From positions 1-64,000 of the forward strand of contig NZ_FNQM01000012.1 of NCBI RefSeq assembly GCF_900107585.1: DNA of 64,000 nucleotides. Reading direction: 5' to 3'. Shown piece by piece: positions 33,859 to 43,193 of the stretch; position 1 is the first letter of the stretch, and each line of letters starts with the position of its first letter. The position numbers were made by a program, and so were the translations under genes. The notes beneath the pieces are model-generated. The model searched no databases, was not told the origin of the DNA, and was given only the letters and a program-made list of their open reading frames with translations. The DNA comes from Rubrimonas cliftonensis. Lineage in GTDB: Bacteria; Pseudomonadota; Alphaproteobacteria; Rhodobacterales; Rhodobacteraceae.

Positions 33859-34803
33859 TCAGCCGCCCGAGGGCCGGCGCCGGCGGCGCCCGGCGGCGTC
33901 GAGCGCGGCCAGCACGCCGGCCAGATCGGCCGAGGCGTCAAGCAACGCCGCGCCGCCCGCGCGCTCGGCCAGTGCGCGCCGCGCGGCCAGCCCCGACGCG
34001 GCGGCGGCCCCGCCGAGGATCCGCGCCCAGAAGGCGGCGCCGACGGCGTCGGCGACGGGGTAGACGCCGGGCGGCGGGTCGGTCTCGAACGGATCGGTCG
34101 CGAGCAGCGTGGCGAGCCGCGCGCGACGCCCCAGCGCCTCCAGCGCCGCGGCGATCCGCCCGCGCTCGGCCCCGAGCTCCTCCAGGCTGCTGGCGAGCGC
34201 CGCGTCGGCGCCGGTCGGCGCGGCGCGCGCGGCTTCCTCCAGCGCCTCAGCCATCGCCGCCGCGCCGTCTCCCGCCGCGGCGCCGGCCTCCAGCGCGCGG
34301 GCGTGGGCGCTCACCAGCGCGCCAGCGGCGGCCTCCATCCCCAGCGCGCCGGGGCGCATCGCTGAGCGGACGACGCCGCCGGCGGCGACCGCGAGCAGGC
34401 CGACGCGCCCGCCGGCCTCCGCCGCGCGCCAGCCCGCGGCGGCCAGCGCCTCGGCGGCGGCGACCGAGCGCAGCCGCCCGCGCGTGCCCCACAGCATGGC
34501 GGGCCGGAAATCGGCGATCAGCAGGAGCGCATGGGCCCGCTCGTCATGGAAGTCGCGCACATGGGGCCGTCCGGTGCGGGCGGTGACGTGCCGATCAAGC
34601 GCGCGCGGGTCGTCCCCGTCCACGAAGGGCCGCACGTCGCGCGGCTCCATGCCCCTGCCCCGACTCCGCGAGACGACCGAGCCCGGCGCGCCGGCGGCGG
34701 GCCGCGCCGGCGTCCGGCGCACCGCGAGCCGCAGCGCGCGCAGGGCGTCGAGCGTCACCGCGACGCCGGGCGCCGCCAGCGCCGCCGCGTCGACGGCGGT
34801 CAC
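33859..34803 (-). CDS. DUF58-domain protein of the MoxR/Bat operon
   Basis: A 314-residue protein with the DUF58 signature: the arginine- and aspartate-rich segment [20 protein letters not shown], then [22 protein letters not shown]58 proteins are VWA-related and nearly always accompany MoxR ATPases. The GTG at 34803 overlaps the MoxR stop (GTGA). It is probably a cytoplasmic adaptor between MoxR and the membrane VWA proteins, an inference from conserved order. Confidence 0.82.
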   Translation of the reverse strand: MTAVDAAALAAPGVAVTLDALRALRLAVRRTPARPAAGAPGSVVSRSRGRGMEPRDVRPFVDGDDPRALDRHVTARTGRPHVRDFHDERAHALLLIADFRPAMLWGTRGRLRSVAAAEALAAAGWRAAEAGGRVGLLAVAAGGVVRSAMRPGALGMEAAAGALVSAHARALEAGAAAGDGAAAMAEALEEAARAAPTGADAALASSLEELGAERGRIAAALEALGRRARLATLLATDPFETDPPPGVYPVADAVGAAFWARILGGAAAASGLAARRALAERAGGAALLDASADLAGVLAALDAAGRRRRRPSGG

Positions 34804-35780
34804 GGCGCGGGAACCTGCGCCAGCAGCCGGGCGACGACGCCGCGCGCGTCTACGCCCTCGGCGGCGGCGCGCCAGTCGACGGTCATGCGATGGGCCAGCG
34901 CGTCGCCGGCGAGCTCCGCGACATCCTCGGGCATGGCGTGGTCGCGCCCCAGCAGCCAGGCGCGCGCCTTGGCGCAGGCCGCCAGCGCCAGCGTCCCGCG
35001 CGGCGAGACGGGGTGCTCGATCGCGGCGGCGGCGCCCTCGCCCTCGCGCGTCGCGGCGACGACGCCCACGATGTGGTCGCGCAGCACAGGGCTGAGATGG
35101 GTGGTCATCGCCGCAGCCCGCGCCCCGCGCACGGCCTCGGCGGAGAGCCTCGGGGGCGGCGGCGGCGCGGCGGCCGTCTCCTCCCGCTCCACGAGGTCGA
35201 GGATGGCGCGCTCTGCGGCGCGGCCGGGCATCTCGAGCTTCACATAGAGCAGGAAGCGGTCGAGCTGCGCCTCGGGCAGCGGAAACGTGCCCTCGTGTTC
35301 GATGGGGTTCTGGGTGGCCACCACCATGAACGGGTCAGGCAGCGGGCGGGTGACGCCGCCGCTCGTCACCTGATGCTCGGCCATCGCCTCCAGCAGCGCC
35401 GACTGAACCTTGGGCGGCGCACGGTTGATCTCGTCCACCAGCACCAGCGAGGCGAACACCGGCCCGGGCGCGAAGTCGAAGGCCCCGGTGTCGGGGCGAT
35501 AGACCGCGGCGCCGGTGAGGTCGGCGGGCATGAGGTCGGGCGTGCACTGGATGCGGTTGAAGCCGCCCTCGACGCCCATCGCGAGGCGCTTGACCGCGCG
35601 GGTCTTGGCGAGGCCCGGCGCGCCCTCCAGCAGAACGTGCCCGCCGGCGAGCAGACCGACCAGAAGGCGCTCGACAAGGCGCTCCTGCCCGATCAGCGCG
35701 GCGTTCATGGACGCGCGCAACCCCTCCACCATGGCGTGAAGATCATCGGCGCCCGAGGACGCATTGGTTCGGACGTTCAC
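34800..35780 (-). CDS. MoxR-family AAA+ ATPase
   Basis: A 326-residue AAA+ protein: Walker [13 protein letters not shown], Walker [23 protein letters not shown], sensor 1 [24 protein letters not shown], and sensor 2 [16 protein letters not shown]. It is a full-length MoxR of the MRP/APE type. MoxR ATPases remodel or insert cofactors into partner complexes together with VWA proteins. It starts at GTG 35780 with GGAAAGGG upstream, and leads a seven-gene operon in which neighbouring genes overlap or nearly touch. Confidence 0.9.
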   Translation of the reverse strand: MNVRTNASSGADDLHAMVEGLRASMNAALIGQERLVERLLVGLLAGGHVLLEGAPGLAKTRAVKRLAMGVEGGFNRIQCTPDLMPADLTGAAVYRPDTGAFDFAPGPVFASLVLVDEINRAPPKVQSALLEAMAEHQVTSGGVTRPLPDPFMVVATQNPIEHEGTFPLPEAQLDRFLLYVKLEMPGRAAERAILDLVEREETAAAPPPPPRLSAEAVRGARAAAMTTHLSPVLRDHIVGVVAATREGEGAAAAIEHPVSPRGTLALAACAKARAWLLGRDHAMPEDVAELAGDALAHRMTVDWRAAAEGVDARGVVARLLAQVPAP

Positions 35781-35804
35781 CGTCTCTCACCCTTTCCGTC
35801 GCGC

Positions 35805-35821
35805 TTCTCATCCCGTGAGAA
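35805..35821. promoter_or_regulatory. Inverted repeat upstream of the MoxR operon
   Basis: TTCTCA-TCCCG-TGAGAA forms perfect six-base arms around a five-base spacer, ending 25 bases upstream of the moxR-type GTG start. It could be an operator or lie in the untranslated leader. No binding protein can be named. Confidence 0.35.
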
Positions 35822-35887
35822 CGGAGGCTATGGCCGCGGCGGCGGGTTGTCGATGGCGGCGTCGCCGGAAAGGGCTCGCGTGATGAA

Positions 35888-35916
35888 GAGGGGCCGGCGC
35901 AGACGCGCCGACCCCT
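35888..35916 (-). terminator. Hairpin downstream of trxA
   Basis: AGGGGCCGGCGC and GCGCCGACCCCT pair around AGAC with a single internal mismatch, 17 bases beyond the trxA stop. It is a likely transcription end for trxA, although no T-run follows on that strand, so Rho may be needed. Confidence 0.5.
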
Positions 35917-35932
35917 TCAGCCGAAGGGCGAA

Positions 35933-36253
35933 TCAGATCGATTCGGCGATCCAGTTCGAGATCGCGGTCTTGGGCGCCGCGCCGACCTTGGTGGCCGCCA
36001 CCTTGCCGTCCTTGAACAGCATCAGCGTCGGGATGCCGCGCACGCCATATTTCGACGGCGCGCCCGGATTGTCGTCGATGTTGATCTTGGCGATCTTCAC
36101 CTTGCCGTTCATTTCGCCGGCGATTTCCTCAAGCGCCGGGCCGATCTGCTTGCAGGGGCCGCACCATTCGGCCCAGAAATCTACCACGACCGGCGTGCCG
36201 GACTTGAGCACGTCGGACTCGAAACTGTCGTCCGTAACCGAGACCGTCGTCAT
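35933..36253 (-). CDS. trxA: Thioredoxin 1
   Basis: A 106-residue thioredoxin with the classical active site [12 protein letters not shown] (Cys31, Cys34), the cis-proline loop [11 protein letters not shown] and no signal peptide, so it is cytoplasmic. It reduces disulfides in ribonucleotide reductase, PAPS reductase and other targets. AAGGAGCGAGCC just upstream is a good ribosome binding site. It is often next to addA in relatives; here it stands alone behind the MoxR operon with its own hairpin. Confidence 0.95.
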   Translation of the reverse strand: MTTVSVTDDSFESDVLKSGTPVVVDFWAEWCGPCKQIGPALEEIAGEMNGKVKIAKINIDDNPGAPSKYGVRGIPTLMLFKDGKVAATKVGAAPKTAISNWIAESI

Positions 36254-36448
36254 GGCTCGCTCCTTGGGTGGCGGGCGCTTCGCCCGGGAGAAGTGAAGCT
36301 ATGGACGGCCCCGGTGACGGTCAAGAAGCCGGCGCCCGGCGCAGGCGCGCGGCGGGGTTGCGTCGGCGGCGCCCCTGCGCGCCGCAGGGGCGTTGACGCG
36401 GGGCAGCCGGCGGCTAGCTTCGGCGCGACCCAGACGAGGAGCGAGCTC

Positions 36449-38761
36449 ATGAAATTCGGCATCGGACAACCGGTTCGCCGCAAGGAGGACGCGCGCTTCC
36501 TCACCGGCCGCGGCGCCTATGTGGACGATCTCGCCCCGCGGGACGCGCTGCGCGCCTTCGTGCTGCGCAGCCCCGTCGCCCACGCCCGGCTGACCGTGAC
36601 GGACGCGGAGGCCGCGCGCGCCGCGCCGGGCGTGCGCGGGGTCTGGACCGGGGCGGACGTCGCCGGCCGGCTCGCGCCGCTCGCCTCGGCCTTCCAGCTC
36701 GACGGCGCGCTGGAGGCCGCGGCGCTCAAGACCGCGCAGCCGCATCTCGCGACGGAGCGCGTGCGCCATGTCGGCGAGCCGGTGGCGCTGGTCGTCGCCG
36801 ACACGCTCGCCGCGGCGCGGGACGCCGCCGAACTGATCGGCGTCGACTACGAGGAGCTGGCGCCGGTCGTCCGCCCGGAGGATGCGCTGGCCGACGGCGC
36901 GCCGCGGCTCCATGACGCGGCCGCCGGCAATCGCGCCTATGTCTGGGAGCTGGGCGACGCCGCCGCCACCGAAGCGGCCTTCGCGCGGGCCGCCCATGTC
37001 GCGCGGGTCACGGCGGTCAACCAGCGCGTCGTGGTGGCGTCGATGGAGGCCCGCGCGGCGACGGCGCGCTACGACGCGGCGACGGAGCGCTGGGAGGTCT
37101 GGATCGGCAGCCAGGGCGCCCATGGCGCGCGGGGCCGGCTGGCGGCGGCGCTGATGGTTCCGCCGGAGCGCATCCGCGTGCACACGCCCGATGTCGGCGG
37201 CGGCTTCGGCATGAAGCTGATGGGCCACCCCGAGCACGGGCTGGTCGCCTTCGCGGCGAAGGAGCTCGGCGCGACGGTGCGCTGGATGGCGGAGCGCTCC
37301 GAGGCGATGCTGTCGGACGCGCAGGGTCGCGACCTTACGACGGACGCTGAGGGCGCCTTCGACGCCGAGGGCCGGCTCATGGCGTTCCGCTGGCGCTCGC
37401 GCTCCAACCTCGGGGCCTACTGCTCGTCGATGGGCGCCTTCGTGCACACCGCGGCCTCGGCGCCGATCACCGGCGGCATGTACCGGCTGCCGGCGATGCA
37501 CTCGCGCATCGAGGGCGTCTTCACCAACACGCCGCCGACCGACGCCTATCGCGGCGCCGGCAGGCCGGAAGTCATCTACGTCACCGAGCGCCTGATGGAG
37601 CGCGCGGCGCGCGACCTCGGGATCGACCCCGTCGAGCTGCGGCTGAGGAACCTGCTGACCCCGCAGGAGCTGCCGCACGAGACGCCGGGCGGCATGGTCT
37701 TCGACAGCCTCGACCCCGCCGCCAACGTGCGCGCGGTCGTCGAGGCGTCCGACCGCGCCGGCTTCGCGGAGCGGCGCGCGGCGGCCGAGGCGCGCGGCTG
37801 CGCGCTGGGCTGGGGGCTGGCGTACTACATGGAGCGCACCGGAGGCGGCCCGTCGGAGCGCGCCGTCATCGCGCTGGGGCCGGAAGGGCGCGCGGTCATC
37901 ACCGTCGGCACCCAGTCGAACGGGCAGGGCCACGAAACGGCATGGGCGCAGATCGCCCATCAGGAGCTGGGGCTCGACTTCGAGAGCATCAGCCTCGCGG
38001 CCGGAGACAGCGACGCGCTGCCGCTCAGCGGCGGCACCGGCGGCTCGCGCTCGCTGATCATGGCCAGCCGCACCATCATGGCCGCCTCCGCCGACATGGT
38101 CGCCAAGGCCAGGGCGCTGGCCGCCGACCGGCTGGAGGCGGCGGAGGCCGACATCGCCTTCGAGCCGGCGGAGGGAGGCGTCTTCCGCATCGTCGGCACC
38201 GACCGGACCGTGACGCTGGTGGAGCTCGCCGCCGGGCATGGCGGGCTGACCGGCGAGGGCGCCGTGGACGACCGCGTGTCGACGCACCCCAACGGCGCCC
38301 ATGTCGCCGAAGTCGAGATCGAGCTCGACACCGGGCGGCTGAGGCTCACGCGCTACACGATGGTCGACGATTTCGGCCGGCTGGTGAACCCGCTGCTCGT
38401 CGAGGGGCAGGTCCATGGCGGCGTGGCGCAGGGCGCGGGCCAGGCGATGATGGAGGCGATGCGCTGGGACCCTGAGACCGGCCAGCCGCTGACGGCGAGC
38501 TTCATGGACTACGCCATGCCAAGGGCCGACGACGCGCCGATGTTCTCGCTGGCCTTCAACGAGAACGCGCCGACGCCCTCCAACCCGCTTGGCGTGAAGG
38601 GATGCGGCGAGGCCGGCGCCGTCGCCGCGATCCCCGCTGTGACGCTGGCGGCGCTCGACGCGCTGGCGAGCCGCGGCGCGCCGGATGTCGAGACGCCGCT
38701 GACCGGCGAGAAGCTGTGGCGCGCTCTGAACGCGGGCGTGCGCGGGGCGGCTGCGGGCTGA
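36449..38761 (+). CDS. Molybdopterin-binding large subunit, xanthine/CO dehydrogenase family (form II CoxL-like)
   Basis: A 770-residue protein with the molybdenum-hydroxylase large-subunit layout. It opens IGQPVRRKEDARFLTGRG, has PDVGGGFGMKL for the cofactor, TDAYRGAGRPE (the AYRGAGR of form II CoxL, not the AYxCSFR of true CO dehydrogenase) and near the end LGVKGCGEAGAV with the active-site glutamate. It would hydroxylate an aromatic or aldehyde substrate. The usual FAD and [2Fe-2S] subunits are not encoded nearby, which is unusual. The ATG at 36449 follows GAGGAG. Confidence 0.88.
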   Translation: MKFGIGQPVRRKEDARFLTGRGAYVDDLAPRDALRAFVLRSPVAHARLTVTDAEAARAAPGVRGVWTGADVAGRLAPLASAFQLDGALEAAALKTAQPHLATERVRHVGEPVALVVADTLAAARDAAELIGVDYEELAPVVRPEDALADGAPRLHDAAAGNRAYVWELGDAAATEAAFARAAHVARVTAVNQRVVVASMEARAATARYDAATERWEVWIGSQGAHGARGRLAAALMVPPERIRVHTPDVGGGFGMKLMGHPEHGLVAFAAKELGATVRWMAERSEAMLSDAQGRDLTTDAEGAFDAEGRLMAFRWRSRSNLGAYCSSMGAFVHTAASAPITGGMYRLPAMHSRIEGVFTNTPPTDAYRGAGRPEVIYVTERLMERAARDLGIDPVELRLRNLLTPQELPHETPGGMVFDSLDPAANVRAVVEASDRAGFAERRAAAEARGCALGWGLAYYMERTGGGPSERAVIALGPEGRAVITVGTQSNGQGHETAWAQIAHQELGLDFESISLAAGDSDALPLSGGTGGSRSLIMASRTIMAASADMVAKARALAADRLEAAEADIAFEPAEGGVFRIVGTDRTVTLVELAAGHGGLTGEGAVDDRVSTHPNGAHVAEVEIELDTGRLRLTRYTMVDDFGRLVNPLLVEGQVHGGVAQGAGQAMMEAMRWDPETGQPLTASFMDYAMPRADDAPMFSLAFNENAPTPSNPLGVKGCGEAGAVAAIPAVTLAALDALASRGAPDVETPLTGEKLWRALNAGVRGAAAG

Positions 38762-38818
38762 GCGGCCGCCGGCCGCCGGCTGCGGGCTGCTGGGACAGGC
38801 CGACCATGACCCTGCGCG

Positions 38819-39043
38819 TCACGCGCCGAGGGAGTGCGGAGCGCGGCGAAGGGTGCGCCTGAGCCGGGCGCGGCCGTCATGGACGCGCAGATCGGCGTGG
38901 AGATCCGGCGTGCGCGCCACGGCGCGGCCGGGGTCGACCTCCGCCGCGACGAAGAAGGACCGCGCGACGCCAGCGACCGCGTCCAGCGGCAGCCGCCCGC
39001 CGTGCGGCTTGGGCGCCGTCCAGCGCAGGGCGCCGCCGCGCAT
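38819..39043 (-). CDS. Possible small protein of unknown function
   Basis: From an ATG at 39043 the frame encodes 74 residues; a TTG at 39086-39088 would add 15. Third codon positions are consistently G or C, and the text (LRWTAPKPHGGRLPLDAVAGV, VARSFFVAAEVDPGRAVART split over the middle) reads like a real protein. The upstream part of the frame is unlikely to be coding because it runs through the tRNA and terminator. No domain recognised and no clear ribosome binding site. Confidence 0.3.
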   Translation of the reverse strand: MRGGALRWTAPKPHGGRLPLDAVAGVARSFFVAAEVDPGRAVARTPDLHADLRVHDGRARLRRTLRRAPHSLGA

Positions 39044-39198
39044 CGGATACGGCGCATCAGGCGCAATCGCGGGGCTGCGCAGCGTCAAGGGCAGGATCCT
39101 GACGATGCGTCGTTCGCCGCGCGCCGGGGCCAGGCGCGCCCGGCTGCGGCGCCGGGCGTCGATGGCGAGTAGCCGGAGCGGGAGGCGGACGAAACGAA

Positions 39199-39225
39199 AA
39201 GGGCCTCCCCGTCGGGGAGGCCCTT
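39199..39225 (-). terminator. Rho-independent terminator of tRNA-Ala
   Basis: A perfect 12-bp stem, AAGGGCCTCCCC with GGGGAGGCCCTT, around a three-base loop. On the minus strand it is followed by TTCGTTTCG, giving a T-rich tail. It lies 24 bases past the tRNA 3' end. Confidence 0.85.
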
Positions 39226-39248
39226 CCGCCGCGCGGCGGGAGCTGTTC

Positions 39249-39324
<76 letters not shown>

Positions 39325-39429
39325 AGATGGTCCCGCCGTCGCGTGCGGGCGGATGCTTACGCCCGCACGCTTCCGAGCGCAAGGGCCTGCGGAGCCGATA
39401 GTTGCGCCGCCGCCCCCGCCGCCCGAGCG

Positions 39430-39855
39430 TCAGCGCTTGCCGTCGTCGTCGTCTTCGGAGAGCCCGCCGAGTTCGTCCTCCACGTCGTCGTCATCCTCGT
39501 CGTCCGGCAGCAGCACGTCGTCGTCCTCGACGATCGCCTCGTCCTCGTCGTCGTTGACGGCGGCCGGCGCGACCTTCACCGCGCCGTCGTCATCGTCGTC
39601 GTCGTCGTCGAGCACCACCGCCGCGTCATCGGCGTCGTCGTCGTCGTCGTCGACGAGCACATCGTCCTCGACCTCCACCGCCTTGGCGGGCGCAGCGGCG
39701 CGCGCGGTGGAGCGCACGCGCTTGCCACGCTGGAGCATTTCGACTTCGAAGATCGCTCCGCACTCGGGGCAGGCGATCGGGTCGCGGTTCAGGTCATAGA
39801 ATCGCGTCGCGCAACTGGCGCACTGGCGTTTCACGCCCCATTCGGGTCTGGCCAT
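39430..39855 (-). CDS. TIGR02300 (FYDLN_acid) family protein
   Basis: A 141-residue alphaproteobacterial protein. Residues 1-36 form a zinc-ribbon-like head, ARPEWGVKRQCASCATRFYD, with Cys12, Cys15, Cys29 and Cys32 and the eponymous FYDLN. The rest is an extremely acidic tail with runs of aspartate. Function unknown; the zinc head suggests binding to nucleic acid or protein. It sits next to tRNA-Ala, a common place for it. The ATG at 39855 fits the invariant family start MARPEWG. Confidence 0.92.
   Translation of the reverse strand: MARPEWGVKRQCASCATRFYDLNRDPIACPECGAIFEVEMLQRGKRVRSTARAAAPAKAVEVEDDVLVDDDDDDADDAAVVLDDDDDDDDGAVKVAPAAVNDDEDEAIVEDDDVLLPDDEDDDDVEDELGGLSEDDDDGKR
39441..39652 (-). 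repeat. Aspartate-coding trinucleotide repeat tracts
   Basis: Several runs of the trinucleotide GTC/CGT on the plus strand (for example 39441-39453, 39586-39610, 39633-39652) encode the Asp runs of the TIGR02300 protein. They are nearly pure repeats of one codon and may change length by slippage. Confidence 0.7.
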
Positions 39856-39944
39856 GTTGGTCCTCGGCGACCGGCGCCGTCGCGGCGCGTTCTGAGAAGC
39901 GCGCCCGATGCCACAGCGCGGAGGCGCTGTCAAAGGGCGGCGTC

Positions 39945-40610
39945 TCAGACCGCGGCGAGGCCGTGGGCGGCGAGCAGGCCCAGCAGCGTCTCCATCGCCG
40001 AGAGGCGGTGTGCGCGGTGGATCGATCGGGCTTCCTCCGCCTCGCCGCGGGCGATCGCCTCGACGAGGCGTCGGTGATCCTCGCTGGAGGCGTAGGGCGC
40101 CGGACGAAGCGGCAGCGTGAGGAGCCGGGCGCGGCGGGCCTGATCGGCCATGGTGGCGACGACGCCCGCAAGCCGCCGGTTGCCGGCCAGCGCGACGAGG
40201 GCGGCGTGGAAGGCGTCGTCGGCCTCCGCCCAGCCGCGCCGGTCGCCCCGGTCCAGCGCGGCGGTCATGGCCTCGGTCTGCGCGCGCAGCGGCGCGAGCG
40301 CCGCCGCATCGGGCCTTGCGCGGGCAGCCTCGAAGGCCGCAAGCGACTCCAGCTCGGTGAGGATCGCGTATATCTCCTCCATGTCGCGCGCCGACAGCGG
40401 CAGCACCCGCAGGCCCCGCCGCGGCCGCACCTCCACCAGCCCCTGTTCGGCGAGGATGACCGCCGCCTCGCGCACCGGCGTGCGCGACATGCCCAGCATC
40501 TCCGCCAGTTCGGCCTCCAGATGCGTGGAGCCCGGCGGCAGCCGGTTGGTCACGATCATCTCGCGCAGCGCCGCCAGCGCCCGCTGCGACTGCCCCTTGG
40601 CCGGCGTCAT
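39945..40610 (-). CDS. GntR-family (FCD subfamily) regulator of the sugar-acid locus
   Basis: A 221-residue regulator: winged helix-turn-helix with LEAELAEMLGMSRTPVREAA (about 31-50) and a helical FCD effector domain with the metal-ligand style residues in EADDAFHAALVALAGNRRL and ASSEDHRRLVEAI. FCD regulators usually bind sugar acids or other carboxylates and repress catabolic genes. It is the last gene of the unit with the Gfo/Idh gene, whose stop overlaps its ATG (ATGA), so it most likely controls this locus. Confidence 0.88.
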   Translation of the reverse strand: MTPAKGQSQRALAALREMIVTNRLPPGSTHLEAELAEMLGMSRTPVREAAVILAEQGLVEVRPRRGLRVLPLSARDMEEIYAILTELESLAAFEAARARPDAAALAPLRAQTEAMTAALDRGDRRGWAEADDAFHAALVALAGNRRLAGVVATMADQARRARLLTLPLRPAPYASSEDHRRLVEAIARGEAEEARSIHRAHRLSAMETLLGLLAAHGLAAV

Positions 40611-41683
40611 CGCGGCGTCTCGACCACCGCGCCGGTCTCGGCGGAGCGGTAGACGGCGGCCTCGACGTCGATCACGGCGAGATAGTCCCGGCCGGTGTTC
40701 TCCAGCGCCGCGCCCTCGGCGAGATGGGCGATCACATGGGCCTGCAGCGCGCCCACGCAGTCGCCCCCGAAACCGTCGAGCGGCCAGCCGCCGGCCGCCT
40801 CGGTCGCTGCGCGCTCGCCCGTCCTACGCAGCCCGAGCGCGCCGAAACCGTCGAGCGTGAGCGCGCCGCCGTCGCCCTCGACGATCAGCTCGCCCATGGT
40901 GAGGCGCGGGTTGTCCGCGGCGTGGTCGAGCAGCCGGTTGCCGTCGAAGAGCGTGCGCACGCCGCCGGCGTGACGCATCAGGATGAAGCCGGCGTCCTCG
41001 CCCGCGATCGCGGGGTTCAGCCGCCGCAGGTCCGCGAACACGGCCGCCACCGGGCCGAACAGGAAGCGGAACACGTCGATCCAGTGTACTGCGGTCTCAT
41101 GGACCAGAAAGCGCTCCATGGTCTGGAAATAGGGCTGGCGGTCGAGATAGGCGCGCGGCCCCCGCCCGTCGCCGGGCCTGAGCCGGAACGTCGCCTGCCG
41201 CGGAACGCCGATCTCGCCCGCATTGATCAGCGCCTTCGCCGCGCGATGCCAGGGCTGGAAGCGGAAATTCTCATGGACGACGAGCGGCACGCCGGCGCTT
41301 TCGGCGAGGTCGACGGCGGCGCGCGCCTCGTCGGCCCCGGCGCAGAACGGCTTCTGGCAGACGACCACGCGCAGGCCGCGCGGCGCGGCGAGCGCGGCGC
41401 GGATCAGGCCGAGATGCGCCGCCGGCGGCGCGACGATGTCGAGGATGTCGGGCCGCAGCGCCGCCAGCATCGCCGCCGCGTCGGTTCCCGTCGCGACGCC
41501 GCCCTCTGGGCCGTGCTCCGGGCCGCCATCGGCGCCGGCCAGCCGCGTCGCCAGAGCCTCGGCCTTGCCGGGAACGGGGTCGGCGAGGCCCGCCAGGCGC
41601 GCGCCGGGAAGCCGCAGCCACGCCTCGGCGTGAAAGGCGGCGAAGTATCCCGCGCCCGCCTGCAGCACCGAGAGCGGGGCCAC
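40607..41683 (-). CDS. Gfo/Idh/MocA-family oxidoreductase
   Basis: A 358-residue NAD(P)-dependent dehydrogenase. The N-terminal Rossmann fold opens SVLQAGAGYFAAFHAEAW, with the family's CQKPFCAGADEA (in place of EKP) and the C-terminal half LVHETAVHWIDVFRFLFG containing the catalytic-type histidine. It would oxidise a sugar, inositol or sugar acid. A GTG at 41683 starts it, 4 bases after the isopropylmalate-dehydrogenase-like gene. Its substrate is presumably the input of the otn pathway. Confidence 0.85.
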   Translation of the reverse strand: MAPLSVLQAGAGYFAAFHAEAWLRLPGARLAGLADPVPGKAEALATRLAGADGGPEHGPEGGVATGTDAAAMLAALRPDILDIVAPPAAHLGLIRAALAAPRGLRVVVCQKPFCAGADEARAAVDLAESAGVPLVVHENFRFQPWHRAAKALINAGEIGVPRQATFRLRPGDGRGPRAYLDRQPYFQTMERFLVHETAVHWIDVFRFLFGPVAAVFADLRRLNPAIAGEDAGFILMRHAGGVRTLFDGNRLLDHAADNPRLTMGELIVEGDGGALTLDGFGALGLRRTGERAATEAAGGWPLDGFGGDCVGALQAHVIAHLAEGAALENTGRDYLAVIDVEAAVYRSAETGAVVETPR

Positions 41684-41687
41684 GGGC

Positions 41688-42776
<1,089 letters not shown>

Positions 42777-42837
42777 CCGCCGTCTCCTCCGCGAGCCCGC
42801 TCCCCAGCGATAGCAAGCAAGCGCCGCACTGGGAATG

Positions 42838-42869
42838 CATGCGTTGCGACATGCGTTGAGACGTGCATG
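42838..42869. promoter_or_regulatory. Possible operator between the divergent sugar-acid units
   Basis: CATGCGTTG occurs twice, 12 bases apart (42838 and 42850), followed by the inverted half CGTGCATG at 42862-42869. The cluster lies in the only intergenic gap of the locus, between the dehydrogenase and monooxygenase starts. It may bind the GntR regulator; this is an inference. Confidence 0.4.
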
Positions 42870-42905
42870 ATCGTCCGCGAGGCAGCCGGGGGAGGCGTTT
42901 CGGGC

Positions 42906-43193
42906 ATGTTCTGCGTCACCGTGGAGTTCACGATCGACCCGGGCCGGCGGGACGCGTTCCTCGCGCGCATGAAGCGGCAGGCCGACGCATCGCTCTCGCT
43001 CGAACCGGGCTGCCGCGTGTTCGAGGTCTGGGTGGAGGACGCGCGCCCCGACGAGGTGCGGCTCCACGAGGTCTATGACGACGCCGCCGCCTTCGAGGCC
43101 CACCTCGCCAGCGTCCACTTCAACAGCTTCGCCGCCGACATCGGCCCGATGGTGCGGGAGCGCCGCCTGCTCACCTGGAGCCGCAGGCTGTGA
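42906..43193 (+). CDS. Antibiotic biosynthesis monooxygenase (ABM) domain protein
   Basis: A 95-residue single-domain ABM protein: FCVTVEFTIDPGRRDAFLARM, SLEPGCRVFEVWVED and the C-terminal FEAHLASVHFNSFAADIGP. The fold is a ferredoxin-like dimer used by small cofactor-free monooxygenases, but also by isomerase-type helpers in sugar pathways such as YgiN/LsrG. ATG 42906 was preferred over upstream in-frame starts because the family begins there. The stop overlaps the GTG of the aldo/keto reductase gene. Confidence 0.82.
   Translation: MFCVTVEFTIDPGRRDAFLARMKRQADASLSLEPGCRVFEVWVEDARPDEVRLHEVYDDAAAFEAHLASVHFNSFAADIGPMVRERRLLTWSRRL

Larger units (their letters stand above)
38762..39248. other. 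Stretch between the dehydrogenase and tRNA-Ala, mostly without clear genes
   Basis: The region is GC-rich and contains one possible small minus-strand gene (38819-39043) and the terminator of tRNA-Ala (39199-39225). Plus-strand open frames here look like shadows. I see no further RNA gene or repeat. Confidence 0.5.
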
